The notes: a model not told the origin generated them from the sequence alone. A DNA stretch of 64,000 nt from Paraburkholderia antibiotica (GCF_012927125.1 NZ_JABBFZ010000012.1:62001-126000); one strand, 5' to 3'; shown: positions 17,380-26,475, counted from the stretch's first letter. A program made the numbers and translations.

Positions 17380-18594
17380 ATGCAGATCGGCCAACGGATC
17401 GGCACCCCCCTTTCTGAATCCGCGACGCGCGTCATGCTGCTCGGCGCCGGCGAGCTCGGCAAGGAAGTGATCATCGCGCTGCAACGACTGGGCGTCGAAG
17501 TGATCGCCGTCGACCGCTACCCGAACGCGCCGGGCCACCAGGTCGCGCATCGCGCGCACGTGATCGACATGACCGACCGCGCCGCGCTGCGCGCGCTGGT
17601 CGAGCAGGAGCGCCCGCATCTGATCGTCCCCGAGATCGAGGCGATCGCCACCGACGAACTCGCCGCGATCGAAACCGAAGCGCTCGCCGAAGTGATCCCG
17701 ACCGCGCGCGCGACCCAGCTGACGATGAACCGCGAGGGCATCCGCCGCCTCGCCGCCGAGGAACTCGGCCTCGCCACGTCGCCGTACGCGTTCGCCGATT
17801 CGCTCGACGAACTGCGCGCCGGCATCGCCAAAGTCGGCTATCCGTGCGTCGTGAAGCCGGTGATGTCGTCGTCGGGCAAGGGGCAGTCGGTGCTGCGTAG
17901 CGACGCCGACGTCGAACCGGCCTGGCAGTATGCGATGGCAGGCGGCCGCGTGAATCACGGCCGCGTGATCGTCGAGGGCTTCATCGACTTCGAGTACGAA
18001 ATCACCCAGCTGACCGTGCGCGCGATCGACCCGGCGAGCGGCGAGGTCAGCACTTATTTCTGCGATCCGATCGGTCACGTGCAGGTGGCTGGAGACTATG
18101 TCGAATCGTGGCAGCCGCAACCGATGAGCCCGCTCGCGCTCGAACGTTCGCGCGAGATCGCGCACAAGGTCACGCAGGCGCTCGGCGGCCGCGGGCTGTT
18201 CGGCGTGGAGCTGTTCGTGCGCGGCGACGACGTGTGGTTCTCGGAAGTGAGCCCGCGTCCGCACGACACCGGTCTCGTCACGCTGTGCTCGCAGCGCTTC
18301 TCGGAGTTCGAGCTGCATGCGCGCGCGATCCTCGGTCTGCCGGTCGACACGTCGTTGCGCGCGCCGGGTGCGTCGGCGGTGATCTACGGCGGTCTCGACG
18401 AAGCGGGCATCGCGTTCGAAGGCGTCGCGAAGGCGCTGGCCGTGCCCAACGCGGACCTGCGCCTGTTCGGCAAGCCGGAGAGCTTCGTCAAGCGCCGCAT
18501 GGGCGTCGCGCTCGCGACCGGCGAGACGATCGACGAAGCACGCTCGCGTGCGAAGCAGGCCGCGGCGGCGGTGCGGCCGGTATCGGCGAAGTAA
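17380..18594 (+). CDS. purT: Formate-dependent GAR transformylase
   Basis: PurT makes formyl-GAR from GAR, formate and ATP in de novo purine synthesis, bypassing the folate-dependent PurN. The 404-residue length is as expected. The ATP-grasp architecture is clear: an N-terminal GAGELGKEV nucleotide-fold loop, the central lid with YPCVVKPVMSSSGKGQS, and the Mg-binding end VWFSEVSPRPHDTGLVT. The start is the ATG after GGAG at 17371; the longer frame has no homology. It is monocistronic, with no recognisable terminator. Assignment is secure. Confidence 0.96.
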   Translation: MQIGQRIGTPLSESATRVMLLGAGELGKEVIIALQRLGVEVIAVDRYPNAPGHQVAHRAHVIDMTDRAALRALVEQERPHLIVPEIEAIATDELAAIETEALAEVIPTARATQLTMNREGIRRLAAEELGLATSPYAFADSLDELRAGIAKVGYPCVVKPVMSSSGKGQSVLRSDADVEPAWQYAMAGGRVNHGRVIVEGFIDFEYEITQLTVRAIDPASGEVSTYFCDPIGHVQVAGDYVESWQPQPMSPLALERSREIAHKVTQALGGRGLFGVELFVRGDDVWFSEVSPRPHDTGLVTLCSQRFSEFELHARAILGLPVDTSLRAPGASAVIYGGLDEAGIAFEGVAKALAVPNADLRLFGKPESFVKRRMGVALATGETIDEARSRAKQAAAAVRPVSAK

Positions 18595-18716
18595 CGAGGC
18601 GATGAAGGGGCGACGTGGCCGCTTCGACGTGGAAGCTCGGAAGTTCCAGACGTCGCGCTCTCTCGCAGCCTGGTCGATAAGTAACAAACCGAAGCAAACC
18701 CGAAGCAGAGGAACCC

Positions 18717-18929
18717 ATGGCAGTTGAATCACGCGCACGTCGGCGGCGTCGCGCGGCTTGTCGTCTCGGCGCGCTCGGCGTGCTGTTCGCGCTGTGCGCC
18801 GGCCTCGGCGGTTGCGGTCTCGCCGCCGCGCCGTGCCGGATCGCATCGGCGGGACTGAAGATCGTGCCGGTCGTCGGGCACGTCGCCGCCGCGCCGACCG
18901 ATGCCTGCGCGGATGTGATCGACCCATGA
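18717..18929 (+). CDS. Small lipoprotein, DUF6726-like
   Basis: The 70-residue product has an arginine-rich N-terminus, one hydrophobic segment (LGALGVLFALCAGLGG) and a lipobox-like GLGGC. The short mature part GLAAAPCRIASAGLKIVPVVGHVAAAPTDACADVID has two further cysteines. It resembles the small Burkholderiales lipoproteins grouped as DUF6726; I rely on memory for that name. It is probably anchored in the cell envelope. The start follows GAGGAACCC. Function is unknown. Confidence 0.7.
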   Translation: MAVESRARRRRRAACRLGALGVLFALCAGLGGCGLAAAPCRIASAGLKIVPVVGHVAAAPTDACADVIDP

Positions 18930-19044
18930 CCGCTGCCGTGAACGGCGCATGACTTGTCTTTGAGGCGTCCCTGAGCTGCCTTTGAGCGGCGGGGCGTCCG
19001 CTGCCGCCTGATCGTGCATGATTCCGCAACAATCGAGGTATTGA

Positions 19045-19425
19045 ATGAAGACTTCGCGTATTGCAGCTCTGTTGGTGACGATGGCCGCGGGTGGCGCGGC
19101 GTTATCGTGCGGCGGCGCCTCGGCCGCGCCGCTGCAGTTCCGGCAGATCGAAGGCAAGCATCATCAGACGCACAAATACACCTGCTCGACCGGCCGGATC
19201 GTGCAGGTCACCTACTGGGACGCGCAGAACGGCCAGAGCTTCGCGGTGCTGCCGGTGAAGGGCACGCCGATGCTGTTCGTCAACACCGAGTCGGCGTCCG
19301 GTGCGAAGTACCAGGCCGGCAGCTATACGTGGTGGACCAAGGGACCGCGCGCCAATCTGTACGATATGACAGCCGGCAAGAATGCGCCGCCATTGCTGTC
19401 CGATTGCGTGACCGTGATCCGCTGA
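19045..19425 (+). CDS. mliC: MliC-family C-type lysozyme inhibitor
   Basis: The 126-residue exported protein has a signal peptide about 28 residues long (cleavage near ASA-APL). The mature domain shows the MliC/PliC pattern: YTCSTGRIVQVTYWD at the start, aromatic and glycine-rich strands (GAKYQAGSYTWWTKGPRANLYD), and a closing cysteine in LLSDCVTVI that probably pairs with the first. Family members block host or protist C-type lysozyme. No cysteine fits a lipobox well, so it may be soluble periplasmic (PliC-like) rather than membrane bound. It lies 115 bases after another small envelope gene. Confidence 0.75.
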   Translation: MKTSRIAALLVTMAAGGAALSCGGASAAPLQFRQIEGKHHQTHKYTCSTGRIVQVTYWDAQNGQSFAVLPVKGTPMLFVNTESASGAKYQAGSYTWWTKGPRANLYDMTAGKNAPPLLSDCVTVIR

Positions 19426-19810
19426 TCGCCTGATCCGCGCGACATGCAATCGACCCGGCGGCTTCGTCTTGCGTTGCCGCCGACCGTTTCCTTTCGCATG
19501 CCTTCCGTGCAGTTGCTGCACGCTTGCCGCACGTTTTCCGCCGTGCCGTATCCGCCGTTTCTTCCCGCTTCCTGTCCATCGCGCGGCCTTGTCCGCCTGC
19601 GCGCAGCGTTTCTGTTCGAGTAGTAAGCTGTCCGGCATGGTGTTTTCGTCATGCCGCGCGTGCTTCGTGCGCTTCGTCTGATCGGCTGTTGCGCGCGTGG
19701 CCGTCGTTGTCGTCTTCGATTGTCCGTTTCCGGATCCTATGGGTGAAGAAGGGGTTCATGCAGCGTCCCGAATCCGTCGCCCGTCCCCGTGTCATCAAGC
19801 GAGACCCTCA
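19426..19810. other. Intergenic region before the TPP enzyme gene
   Basis: I see no gene or clear terminator. The sequence is C/T-rich on the plus strand, like a leader. The frame of the downstream gene is open back to 19697, but the natural start is the ATG at 19811, so this stretch is most likely a long 5' leader plus promoter with no consensus I can point to. Confidence 0.4.
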
Positions 19811-21463
19811 ATGAAAGCATCGGACCTGTTCGTCAAATCGCTGGAAGCCGAAGGTGTCGAGTACGTGTTCGGCATCCCCGGCGAAGAAAATCTCGATCTG
19901 CTCGAATCGCTGCGCCGCTCGAAAATCCGTCTGATCCTCACGCGCCACGAACAGGCGGCCGGTTTCATGGCCGCCACCTACGGGCGCCTCACCGGCCGCA
20001 CCGGCGTGTGTCTGTCGACGCTCGGCCCCGGCGCGACCAACTTCGTGACCGCCGCGGCCTACGCGCAGCTCGGCGGCATGCCGATGCTGATGGTCACCGG
20101 CCAGAAGCCGATCAAGTCGAGCAAGCAGGGCCACTTCCAGATTGTCGACGTGGTGCGGATGATGGAGCCGCTCACCAAGTACACGCGGCAGATCGTATCG
20201 ATCGGCAACATTCCGGCGATGGTGCGCGAGGCGGTGCGGCGCGCCGAGGAAGAGCGGCCGGGCGCCACGCATCTGGAGTTGCCCGAAGACGTCGCGCACG
20301 AAGAGGGCGACGGCAAGCCGATTCCGAAAAGCTATAGCCGGCGTCCGGTCGCCGAAGAAAAGGCGGTCGCGCGCGCGGTCGAGGCGATCACCGCCGCGAA
20401 GCATCCGCTCCTGATGATCGGTGCGGGCGGCAACCGCAAGACCACCACGAAGATGCTGCGCGAGTTCGTCGACCAGATCGGCATTCCGTTTTTCACCACG
20501 CAGATGGGCAAGGGCGTGATCGACGAATCGCATCCGATGTGGCTCGGCAACGCGACGCTCTCCGACGGCGACTTCGTGCATCGCGCGATCGAGCACGCGG
20601 ACTGCATCATCAACGTTGGCCACGACGTGATCGAGAAGCCGCCGTTCTTCATGCGTAGCGGCGAGGCGGGCGAGAAGACCGTGATCCACGTGAACTTTCT
20701 CGGCGCCGAAGTCGATCCGGTGTATTTCCCGCAGATCGAGGTGGTCGGCGATATCGCGAACGCGGTGTGGCAGCTGAAGGAGAGCCTGAAGCAACGTCAG
20801 GAGCATTGGGACTTCACGCGCTTCAAGGAGATCAAGGAACACTTCGAGGCGCATCTGGTGAAGGGCCAGCACGACGACCGCTTCCCGATGTATCCGGTGC
20901 GGATCGTCAACGACGTGTACGAGACCACGCCGGTCGACGGCATCGTGTGTCTGGACAACGGCATGTACAAGATCTGGTTCGCGCGCTACTACCGCGCGCA
21001 CGAGCCGAATTCGCTGCTGCTCGACAACGCGCTGGCGTCGATGGGCGCGGGGCTGCCGTCGGCGATCGCGAGCAAGATCGTGCATCCGGAGCGCAAGGTG
21101 ATTGCGGTGTGCGGCGACGGCGGCTTCATGATGAACTCGCAGGAGCTCGAAACGGCGGTGCGGCTGAAGCTCGATCTGGTGATCCTGATCCTGCGCGACG
21201 ACGCGTTCGGGATGATCCGCTGGAAGCAGGAGAACATGAATTTTCCCGACTACGGGATGACGCTCAGCAATCCGGATTTCGTCGCGTATGCGCAGAGCTA
21301 CGGCGCAAAAGGACATCGGATCGAAGCCGCCGACCAGTTCGCGCCGCTGCTGCGCGAATGCTTCGCGACGCCCGGCGTGCACGTGATCGATGTGCCGATC
21401 GACTATTCGGACAACGAGCGGGTGCTTAATCGCGAGATCAAGCGGCTGTCGGCGCAGTTGTGA
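19811..21463 (+). CDS. Acetolactate-synthase-like ThDP-dependent enzyme, large subunit only
   Basis: The 550-residue protein has the three-domain ThDP fold. The N-terminal part has the catalytic glutamate in LTRHEQAAGFMAATYGRLTG and the LGPGATN loop. The central domain follows, and the C-terminal ThDP-Mg motif is GDGGFMMNSQELETA. In the position where most members have Asn-Asn or Asn-Asp it reads RDDAFGMI. No ilvN-like regulatory subunit is adjacent, so it is more likely a catabolic or AlsS-type enzyme than the biosynthetic IlvB. It is followed 195 bases later by an aldehyde dehydrogenase gene, which suggests a linked 2-oxoacid/aldehyde pathway. Substrate is uncertain. Confidence 0.85.
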   Translation: MKASDLFVKSLEAEGVEYVFGIPGEENLDLLESLRRSKIRLILTRHEQAAGFMAATYGRLTGRTGVCLSTLGPGATNFVTAAAYAQLGGMPMLMVTGQKPIKSSKQGHFQIVDVVRMMEPLTKYTRQIVSIGNIPAMVREAVRRAEEERPGATHLELPEDVAHEEGDGKPIPKSYSRRPVAEEKAVARAVEAITAAKHPLLMIGAGGNRKTTTKMLREFVDQIGIPFFTTQMGKGVIDESHPMWLGNATLSDGDFVHRAIEHADCIINVGHDVIEKPPFFMRSGEAGEKTVIHVNFLGAEVDPVYFPQIEVVGDIANAVWQLKESLKQRQEHWDFTRFKEIKEHFEAHLVKGQHDDRFPMYPVRIVNDVYETTPVDGIVCLDNGMYKIWFARYYRAHEPNSLLLDNALASMGAGLPSAIASKIVHPERKVIAVCGDGGFMMNSQELETAVRLKLDLVILILRDDAFGMIRWKQENMNFPDYGMTLSNPDFVAYAQSYGAKGHRIEAADQFAPLLRECFATPGVHVIDVPIDYSDNERVLNREIKRLSAQL

Positions 21464-21658
21464 ATCGGCTCGCGAGCGCGCTTGTAAATGCCGCTGTGAG
21501 TGAACCCGTGAGCCCGGCTCAACGCATCTAACGGCGCGGCATGGCCGTTGCTGGCCATCCCGCGTTTCAACGCCAGCCGGCGCGGCCCGTCGCGAAGCAC
21601 GCGCGGCCGCCGCGTCGGGCGGCGAGTCTCTTGAATGCATCGGAAAGGAGAGCGCGTC

Positions 21659-23095
21659 ATGTTGCAGAAGACCTACCCGTACTACCTCGCCAACGAGCCG
21701 GTAGCGGCCAACACCGATCTCGAAGTCACCGACAAATTCAGCGGCGAGGTCGCGACCCGCGTCGCGATGGCCGACGCCGCCGCGATCGACAAAGCGATCG
21801 GCCACGCGGTCGACGCGATGCCCGCAATGCGCGCGTATCCGCCGTTCAAGCGCCAGGCGGTGCTCGAACACTGCGTGAAGCGTTTTCGCGAGCGCTACGA
21901 CGAACTCGCGCTCGCGCTGTGCATCGAGGCGGGCAAGCCGATCAACGACTCGAAGGGCGAGGTCACGCGGCTGATCGATACGTTCAAGGTGGCCGCCGAG
22001 GAGAGCGTGCGGATCGACGGCGAGATCATCAATCTGCAGATTTCGCCGCGCGCGAACGGCTATCACGGTTACGTGAAGCGCGTGCCGATCGGGCCGTGCT
22101 CGTTCATCTCGCCGTTCAATTTCCCGTTGAACCTGACCGCGCACAAGGTCGCGCCGGCGATCGCCGCGGGCGTGCCGTTCGTGCTGAAGCCGGCGAGCCG
22201 CACGCCGGTCGGCGCGCTGATCATGGGCGAGATTCTCGCGGAAACCGATCTGCCGAAGGGCGCGTTCTCGATCCTGCCCGCGCATCGCGACGGCGCCGAT
22301 CTGTTCACCACCGACGAGCGCTTCAAGCTGCTGTCGTTCACCGGTTCGCCGGTGGTCGGCTGGGACCTGAAGAGCCGGGCCGGCAAGAAGAAGGTGATTC
22401 TGGAGCTGGGCGGCAACGCGGCGGCGATCGTCGATGGCGATCAGGCGGCCAAGCTCGATTACGTGGTCGACCGGCTCGCGTTCGGTGCGTTCTATCAGTC
22501 CGGGCAGAGCTGTATCGGCGTGCAGCGGATTCTCGCGCACGCGAGCGTCTACGACGCGTTGCGCGAGAAACTGATCGCGAAGACCAAGTCGCTGGTGATG
22601 GGCGACCCGAAGAACGAGAAGACTTTCGTCGGGCCGATGATCTCCGAATCGGAGGCGAAGCGGCTGGCCGGCTGGATGGACGGCGCGGTGCAGGCGGGCG
22701 CGAAGATCATCGCGGGCGGCAAGGTCGACGGCGCGATGTTCGAGGCGACGCTGCTCGAAGGCGTGAAGCACGATACCGATCTGTATCGCAAGGAGGCGTT
22801 CGGGCCGGTCGCGGTGCTCGAGCGCTTCGACGACTTCGAGGCGGCGCTCGCGCAGGTCAACGACAGCGACTTCGGCCTGCAGGCCGGCGTGTTCACCGAT
22901 TCGCTCGCGCATGCGCATCGTGCGTGGGATGCGCTGGAAGTGGGCGGGGTGGTGATCAACGATGTGCCGTCGTTTCGCGTCGACAACATGCCGTATGGCG
23001 GCGTAAAGGACTCGGGACTCGGCCGCGAGGGCGTGCGTTACGCGATCGAGGATATGACCGAGACGCGGCTGATGGTGATGCGGGAGACGTGGTGA
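21659..23095 (+). CDS. NAD(P)-dependent aldehyde dehydrogenase
   Basis: The 478-residue protein contains the aldehyde dehydrogenase signatures. ELGGNAAAIV holds the general-base glutamate, and FYQSGQSCIGVQRI holds the catalytic cysteine. The cofactor region SFTGSPVVGWDLK and the end motif YGGVKDSGLGREGVRYAIEDMTE also match the superfamily. It resembles the lactaldehyde/glycolaldehyde and phosphonoacetaldehyde branch, but the substrate is not fixed. The ATG at 21659 follows AAAGGAGAGC; an ATG 24 bases earlier is less likely. It is probably co-transcribed with the upstream ThDP enzyme. Confidence 0.9.
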   Translation: MLQKTYPYYLANEPVAANTDLEVTDKFSGEVATRVAMADAAAIDKAIGHAVDAMPAMRAYPPFKRQAVLEHCVKRFRERYDELALALCIEAGKPINDSKGEVTRLIDTFKVAAEESVRIDGEIINLQISPRANGYHGYVKRVPIGPCSFISPFNFPLNLTAHKVAPAIAAGVPFVLKPASRTPVGALIMGEILAETDLPKGAFSILPAHRDGADLFTTDERFKLLSFTGSPVVGWDLKSRAGKKKVILELGGNAAAIVDGDQAAKLDYVVDRLAFGAFYQSGQSCIGVQRILAHASVYDALREKLIAKTKSLVMGDPKNEKTFVGPMISESEAKRLAGWMDGAVQAGAKIIAGGKVDGAMFEATLLEGVKHDTDLYRKEAFGPVAVLERFDDFEAALAQVNDSDFGLQAGVFTDSLAHAHRAWDALEVGGVVINDVPSFRVDNMPYGGVKDSGLGREGVRYAIEDMTETRLMVMRETW

Positions 23096-23869
23096 GGTGA
23101 TTTGCCGTGGGGGGGGGCGGTGGGGGATGGGGGGCCGTTGCGCTGGTCAGGAGACGGGTTCCGCTTCCTGCCCGCTGTCTCCGGTTGTTGCTTGTCTCCC
23201 GTTCGCCGCCTGCCGAAGCGCCGAAGCGCCGAAGTGCCGAAGTGCCGAAGTGCCGAAGTGCCGAAGTGCCGAAGTGCCGAAGCGCCGAAGTGCCGAAGCG
23301 CCGAAGTGCCGAAGCGCCGAAGCGCCGAAGCGCCGAAGCGCCGAAGCGCCGAAGCGCCGAAGTGCCGAAGTGCCGAAGCGCCGAAGCGCCGAAGTGCCGA
23401 AGTGCCGAAGTGCCGAAGTGCCGAAGTGCGGCTGTCATGCCACTGTCGTCTGCCGCCACTACGCTGCGAGCGAAGCGGGCTCGCGCGTTGCGGCGGTGGC
23501 CGGCCGGGCGGTGAGTGCTATGCCGGGCCGAAGAGATCTGGCAGCTAGCGCCGCCCCGGATCAGGCCCCGAGGCAATGGCGGTGACGGGACGCCGGCGCG
23601 CTGACCCCGCTGCGGCGTCGGCGGCTCCTCCCGGCCACAGGGCGTCCCGGCCCGCGCGCCGCCGGCCGGCCGTCACGAGCGTTCTTGCTGAAGTGCTACA
23701 ATACCGGCCTTTCGGCGGGAGTTTCCGCCAGCCGGAGCCGGCCGCATTATCCGAACTCAGACGGGTCTCGCGCGGAACGACGTGGCTCCGCCTTCATCCT
23801 GATGCCCTCCGCGGGTCCCCACCGCGGCCGCGCGCATCCGCGCCACGCGCCTTTTTAGCGAAAGCCACC
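23096..23869. other. 774-base gap with tandem repeat and rhlE promoter region
   Basis: No gene is supported. The central 216 bases are the 8-bp tandem array listed separately. Because 8 is not a multiple of 3, reading frames open through it on both strands and are artefacts. Near the right end, TACAAT (23697-23702) is a plausible -10 for the helicase gene, giving a leader of about 160 bases with a small GGCGGGAGTTTCCGCC hairpin (about 23713). Confidence 0.5.
23213..23428. repeat. 27-copy 8-bp tandem repeat (CCGAAGYG)
   Basis: Twenty-seven uninterrupted copies of CCGAAGYG with the single variable base C or T at position 7 and no other change. In order the variable base reads CCTTTTTTCTCTCCCCCC then TTCCTTTTT. 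Length is exact throughout (no indels), which indicates recent expansion by slippage or unequal exchange. It lies between the aldehyde dehydrogenase and helicase genes. Confidence 0.95.
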
Positions 23870-25339
23870 ATGTCCGACACAGCCGTCACGCCCAGCACTG
23901 CGACTTTTGATCAATTCGGTCTCGCGCCAGACATCCTGAAAGCCATCAAGGAATCGGGTTACACGACGCCCACGCCGATCCAGGCGAAGGCGATTCCCGT
24001 CGTGCTGTCGGGCCGTGACGTGATGGGCGCCGCGCAGACCGGCACCGGCAAGACCGCGAGCTTCTCGCTGCCGATCATCCAGCGTCTGCTGCCGCAGGCC
24101 AGTACCAGTGCGTCGCCGGCACGCCATCCGGTGCGCGCGCTGATTCTCACGCCGACCCGCGAACTCGCCGACCAGGTCGCCGCGAACGTGCAGGCTTACG
24201 CAAAGCATACGGCGCTGCGCAGCGCGGTCGTGTTCGGCGGCGTCGATATGAATCCGCAGTCCGAGCAACTGCGCCGCGGCGTCGAAATCCTGATCGCGAC
24301 GCCGGGCCGTCTGCTCGACCACGTGCAGCAGAAAACCGCGAACCTCGGTCAGGTGCAGATGCTGGTGCTCGACGAAGCCGACCGCATGCTCGACATGGGC
24401 TTCCTGCCGGACCTGCAGCGCATCCTGAACCTGCTGCCGAAGGAGCGTCAGACGCTGCTGTTCTCGGCGACATTCTCCGGCGAAATCAAGAAGCTTGCCG
24501 CGACCTATCTGCGCGACCCGCAGACCATCGAAGTCGCGCGCAGCAATTCGACCGCGACTAACGTCACGCAAATCGTCTACGAGGTCGCCGAGGGCGACAA
24601 GACCGGCGCGGTCGTGAAGCTGATCCGCGAGCGCGGCCTGAAGCAGGTGATCGTGTTCTGCAACAGCAAGATCGGCGCGAGCCGGCTTGCGCGCTCGCTC
24701 GAACGCGATGGCGTGGTCGCGACCGCGATTCACGGCGACCGCTCGCAGAGCGAGCGCATGCAGGCGCTCGACGCTTTCAAGCGCGGCGAAGTCGAAGCGC
24801 TCGTCGCGACCGACGTCGCCGCGCGCGGTCTCGATATCGCCGAACTGCCGGCGGTGATCAACTTCGATCTGCCGTTCAACGCCGAAGACTACGTGCACCG
24901 GATCGGCCGTACGGGCCGCGCGGGTGCATCGGGCGATGCGCTGTCGCTGTGCAGCCCGAACGAGCGCAAGCAGCTGGCCGACATCGAGAAGCTGATCAAG
25001 CGTCCGCTCGACCTGCAGCGCCTGACCGTCGATGCGCCGGTGCGCCATCATCACGAGGATCGCCCGCTGCGTCGTGAACGCAGCGAAGCGCGCGACGAGC
25101 GCAGCCGCCGCCGCACGGGCGGCGCGTCGGGTTCGTACGACCGGCCGCATCATCACCGCGCGCAGCCGGTCGACGATTTCTTCCTGAAGCCGTACGAGCC
25201 GTCGCCGGCTTCGGTGCGCAAGATCGAGGAAACGGCGGCGTCGAATGGCGGCGCGCCGCAGAAGCCGGCGCCGAAGCGGCAACTGGCGGCGTTGCTGGGT
25301 GGTTTGGGCATGCCGAGGAAGACGCCGTCGTCGTCGTAA
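23870..25339 (+). CDS. rhlE: DEAD-box RNA helicase, RhlE type
   Basis: The 489-residue protein has all core motifs: Q motif (FDQFGLAPDILKAIKESGYTTPTPIQ), motif I AQTGTGKT, PTRELADQV, DEAD in VLDEADRMLDMGF, SAT in LLFSATFSG, and ARGLDIAELP with HRIGRTGRAG. The C-terminal 110 residues are basic and His/Arg/Pro-rich, as in RhlE proteins. It unwinds RNA in ribosome assembly or decay. The start ATG lies after a stop-rich leader; the long leader would suit post-transcriptional or cold-dependent control, though no specific element is identified. Confidence 0.93.
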   Translation: MSDTAVTPSTATFDQFGLAPDILKAIKESGYTTPTPIQAKAIPVVLSGRDVMGAAQTGTGKTASFSLPIIQRLLPQASTSASPARHPVRALILTPTRELADQVAANVQAYAKHTALRSAVVFGGVDMNPQSEQLRRGVEILIATPGRLLDHVQQKTANLGQVQMLVLDEADRMLDMGFLPDLQRILNLLPKERQTLLFSATFSGEIKKLAATYLRDPQTIEVARSNSTATNVTQIVYEVAEGDKTGAVVKLIRERGLKQVIVFCNSKIGASRLARSLERDGVVATAIHGDRSQSERMQALDAFKRGEVEALVATDVAARGLDIAELPAVINFDLPFNAEDYVHRIGRTGRAGASGDALSLCSPNERKQLADIEKLIKRPLDLQRLTVDAPVRHHHEDRPLRRERSEARDERSRRRTGGASGSYDRPHHHRAQPVDDFFLKPYEPSPASVRKIEETAASNGGAPQKPAPKRQLAALLGGLGMPRKTPSSS

Positions 25340-25349
25340 GACGGCGGAC

Positions 25350-25409
25350 AGGCCTGAAACTCAGCGTTTCGAGGCCTGCTTGTGGGGTTCGAGGTGCAAG
25401 GCCTCGAAC
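25350..25409. other. Overlapping hairpins after rhlE
   Basis: AGGCCTGAAAC pairs with GTTTCGAGGCCT (25350-25377, one bulge), and GTTCGAGG pairs with CCTCGAAC (25387-25409). The GTTTCGAGGCCT arm can also pair with the later GGCCTCGAAC arm, so the structures are alternatives. No T-run follows, so this is not a standard terminator. It lies between convergent rhlE and gluQRS. Confidence 0.4.
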
Positions 25410-25485
25410 GAGTTTCGCAGGTCCCGCCGCGCGGCGGGCTTGATGCCCGACATGCCCGACGCTCAACCAACCCCGCCGCCGCGCA

Positions 25486-26376
25486 TTACACCGATGCGCG
25501 AATATTCATCCGTTTCGCCCAGGCCGCGGTCGCGGCGCTGTAGAACTGTTCCAGCGTCCTGGTCGGCTCGCTGCCGAGATCCAGTCCCAGATGCGTGGCC
25601 GCTGCGCGTAGCGCGTCGAGCGGCCTGTCGCTGTCGAGCGCGGTCGCGCCGTTCTGCTTGCTCAGCTTTTCGCCGTGTTCGTTCGTGACGACCGGCACAT
25701 GCAGATACGCGGGCGTCGCGACGCCCAGACAGCGCTGCAGATAAATCTGCCGCGCGGTCGAATCCATCAGATCCGCGCCCCGCACGATGTGCGTGATGCC
25801 CGCGTCCGCGTCGTCCACCACCACCGCCAGTTGATACGCCCATTGATCGTCCGCGCGACGCAGCACGAAGTCGCCGACTTCGGTGGCGAGGTTCTGGGTT
25901 TGCGGACCTTGCCAGCGGTCGTCGAAGATGATCGCGGCGGCGTCGCCGTCGGGCACCCGCAGGCGCCACGCGCGCTCCGGTTTGCCGTGCAGGCCGTCGC
26001 GGCACGTGCCGGGATAGGCGAGCGTGGTGTTGCGCGCGTGCGCGTGCAGCAGCGAATCGGCGATTTCCTTACGCGTGCAGCCGCACGGATAGACGAAACC
26101 GGCCGACTTCAGGTCGGCGAGCGCCTGTTGATAGCGCGCGGTGAGCTGGCTTTGCCAGAGCGGCGTTTCGTCGGCGTGCATGCCGAAGCATTCGAGCGTC
26201 GCGAGGATCGCTTCGGCGGCACCGCGCACGGTGCGCGGTCCGTCGATGTCTTCGATACGCACGAGCCACGCACCCCGATGCGCGCGCGCGTCCAGCCAGC
26301 TGGCGAGCGCGCTGACCAGCGAGCCGAAATGCAGCGGGCCGGTCGGCGATGGCGCGAAGCGTCCGCGATAGGTCAT
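25486..26376 (-). CDS. gluQ: Glutamyl-Q tRNA(Asp) synthetase
   Basis: This 296-residue truncated GluRS paralogue attaches glutamate to queuosine-34 of tRNA(Asp). It keeps the catalytic domain (GRFAPSPTGPLHFGSLVSA with the HIGH-like HFGS; KLSKQ as KMSKS) and lacks the anticodon-binding half. Zinc-site residues appear as YPCGC and a later YPGTC, as in E. coli YadB. The AIIFDDRWQG and GDFVLRRADDQWAYQLAVVVDDA blocks are typical. It is transcribed toward rhlE, downstream of trhO on the same strand, so two tRNA-modification genes are neighbours. Confidence 0.94.
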   Translation of the reverse strand: MTYRGRFAPSPTGPLHFGSLVSALASWLDARAHRGAWLVRIEDIDGPRTVRGAAEAILATLECFGMHADETPLWQSQLTARYQQALADLKSAGFVYPCGCTRKEIADSLLHAHARNTTLAYPGTCRDGLHGKPERAWRLRVPDGDAAAIIFDDRWQGPQTQNLATEVGDFVLRRADDQWAYQLAVVVDDADAGITHIVRGADLMDSTARQIYLQRCLGVATPAYLHVPVVTNEHGEKLSKQNGATALDSDRPLDALRAAATHLGLDLGSEPTRTLEQFYSAATAAWAKRMNIRASV

Positions 26377-26475
26377 GGTTCGAGGCTGAGGGCCGCGGTG
26401 CGCATGCCGCTTGCCGCTATGGCGATTTGCATTGCCGCGCGCGCCGGCGTCCGCATGGCTTGCGTGTTGGCGTTG

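Noticed and set aside
19808..22918. Long minus-strand frame of 1036 codons antisense to the ThDP and aldehyde dehydrogenase genes
   Set aside because: It spans two well-supported genes and their gap, and its product is Arg/His/Asp-rich without a recognisable domain. This is typical of third-position bias in GC-rich coding sequence.
23213..23428. CRISPR-like array
   Set aside because: Units are contiguous 8-mers with no spacers and no cas genes nearby, so it is a simple tandem repeat.
22956..23585. Frames in all phases through the 8-bp array (products repeating PKCRSAEV or HFGTSALR)
   Set aside because: A repeat unit of 8 bases with no stop in any frame opens frames automatically. No homology, ribosome site or coding bias outside the repeat.
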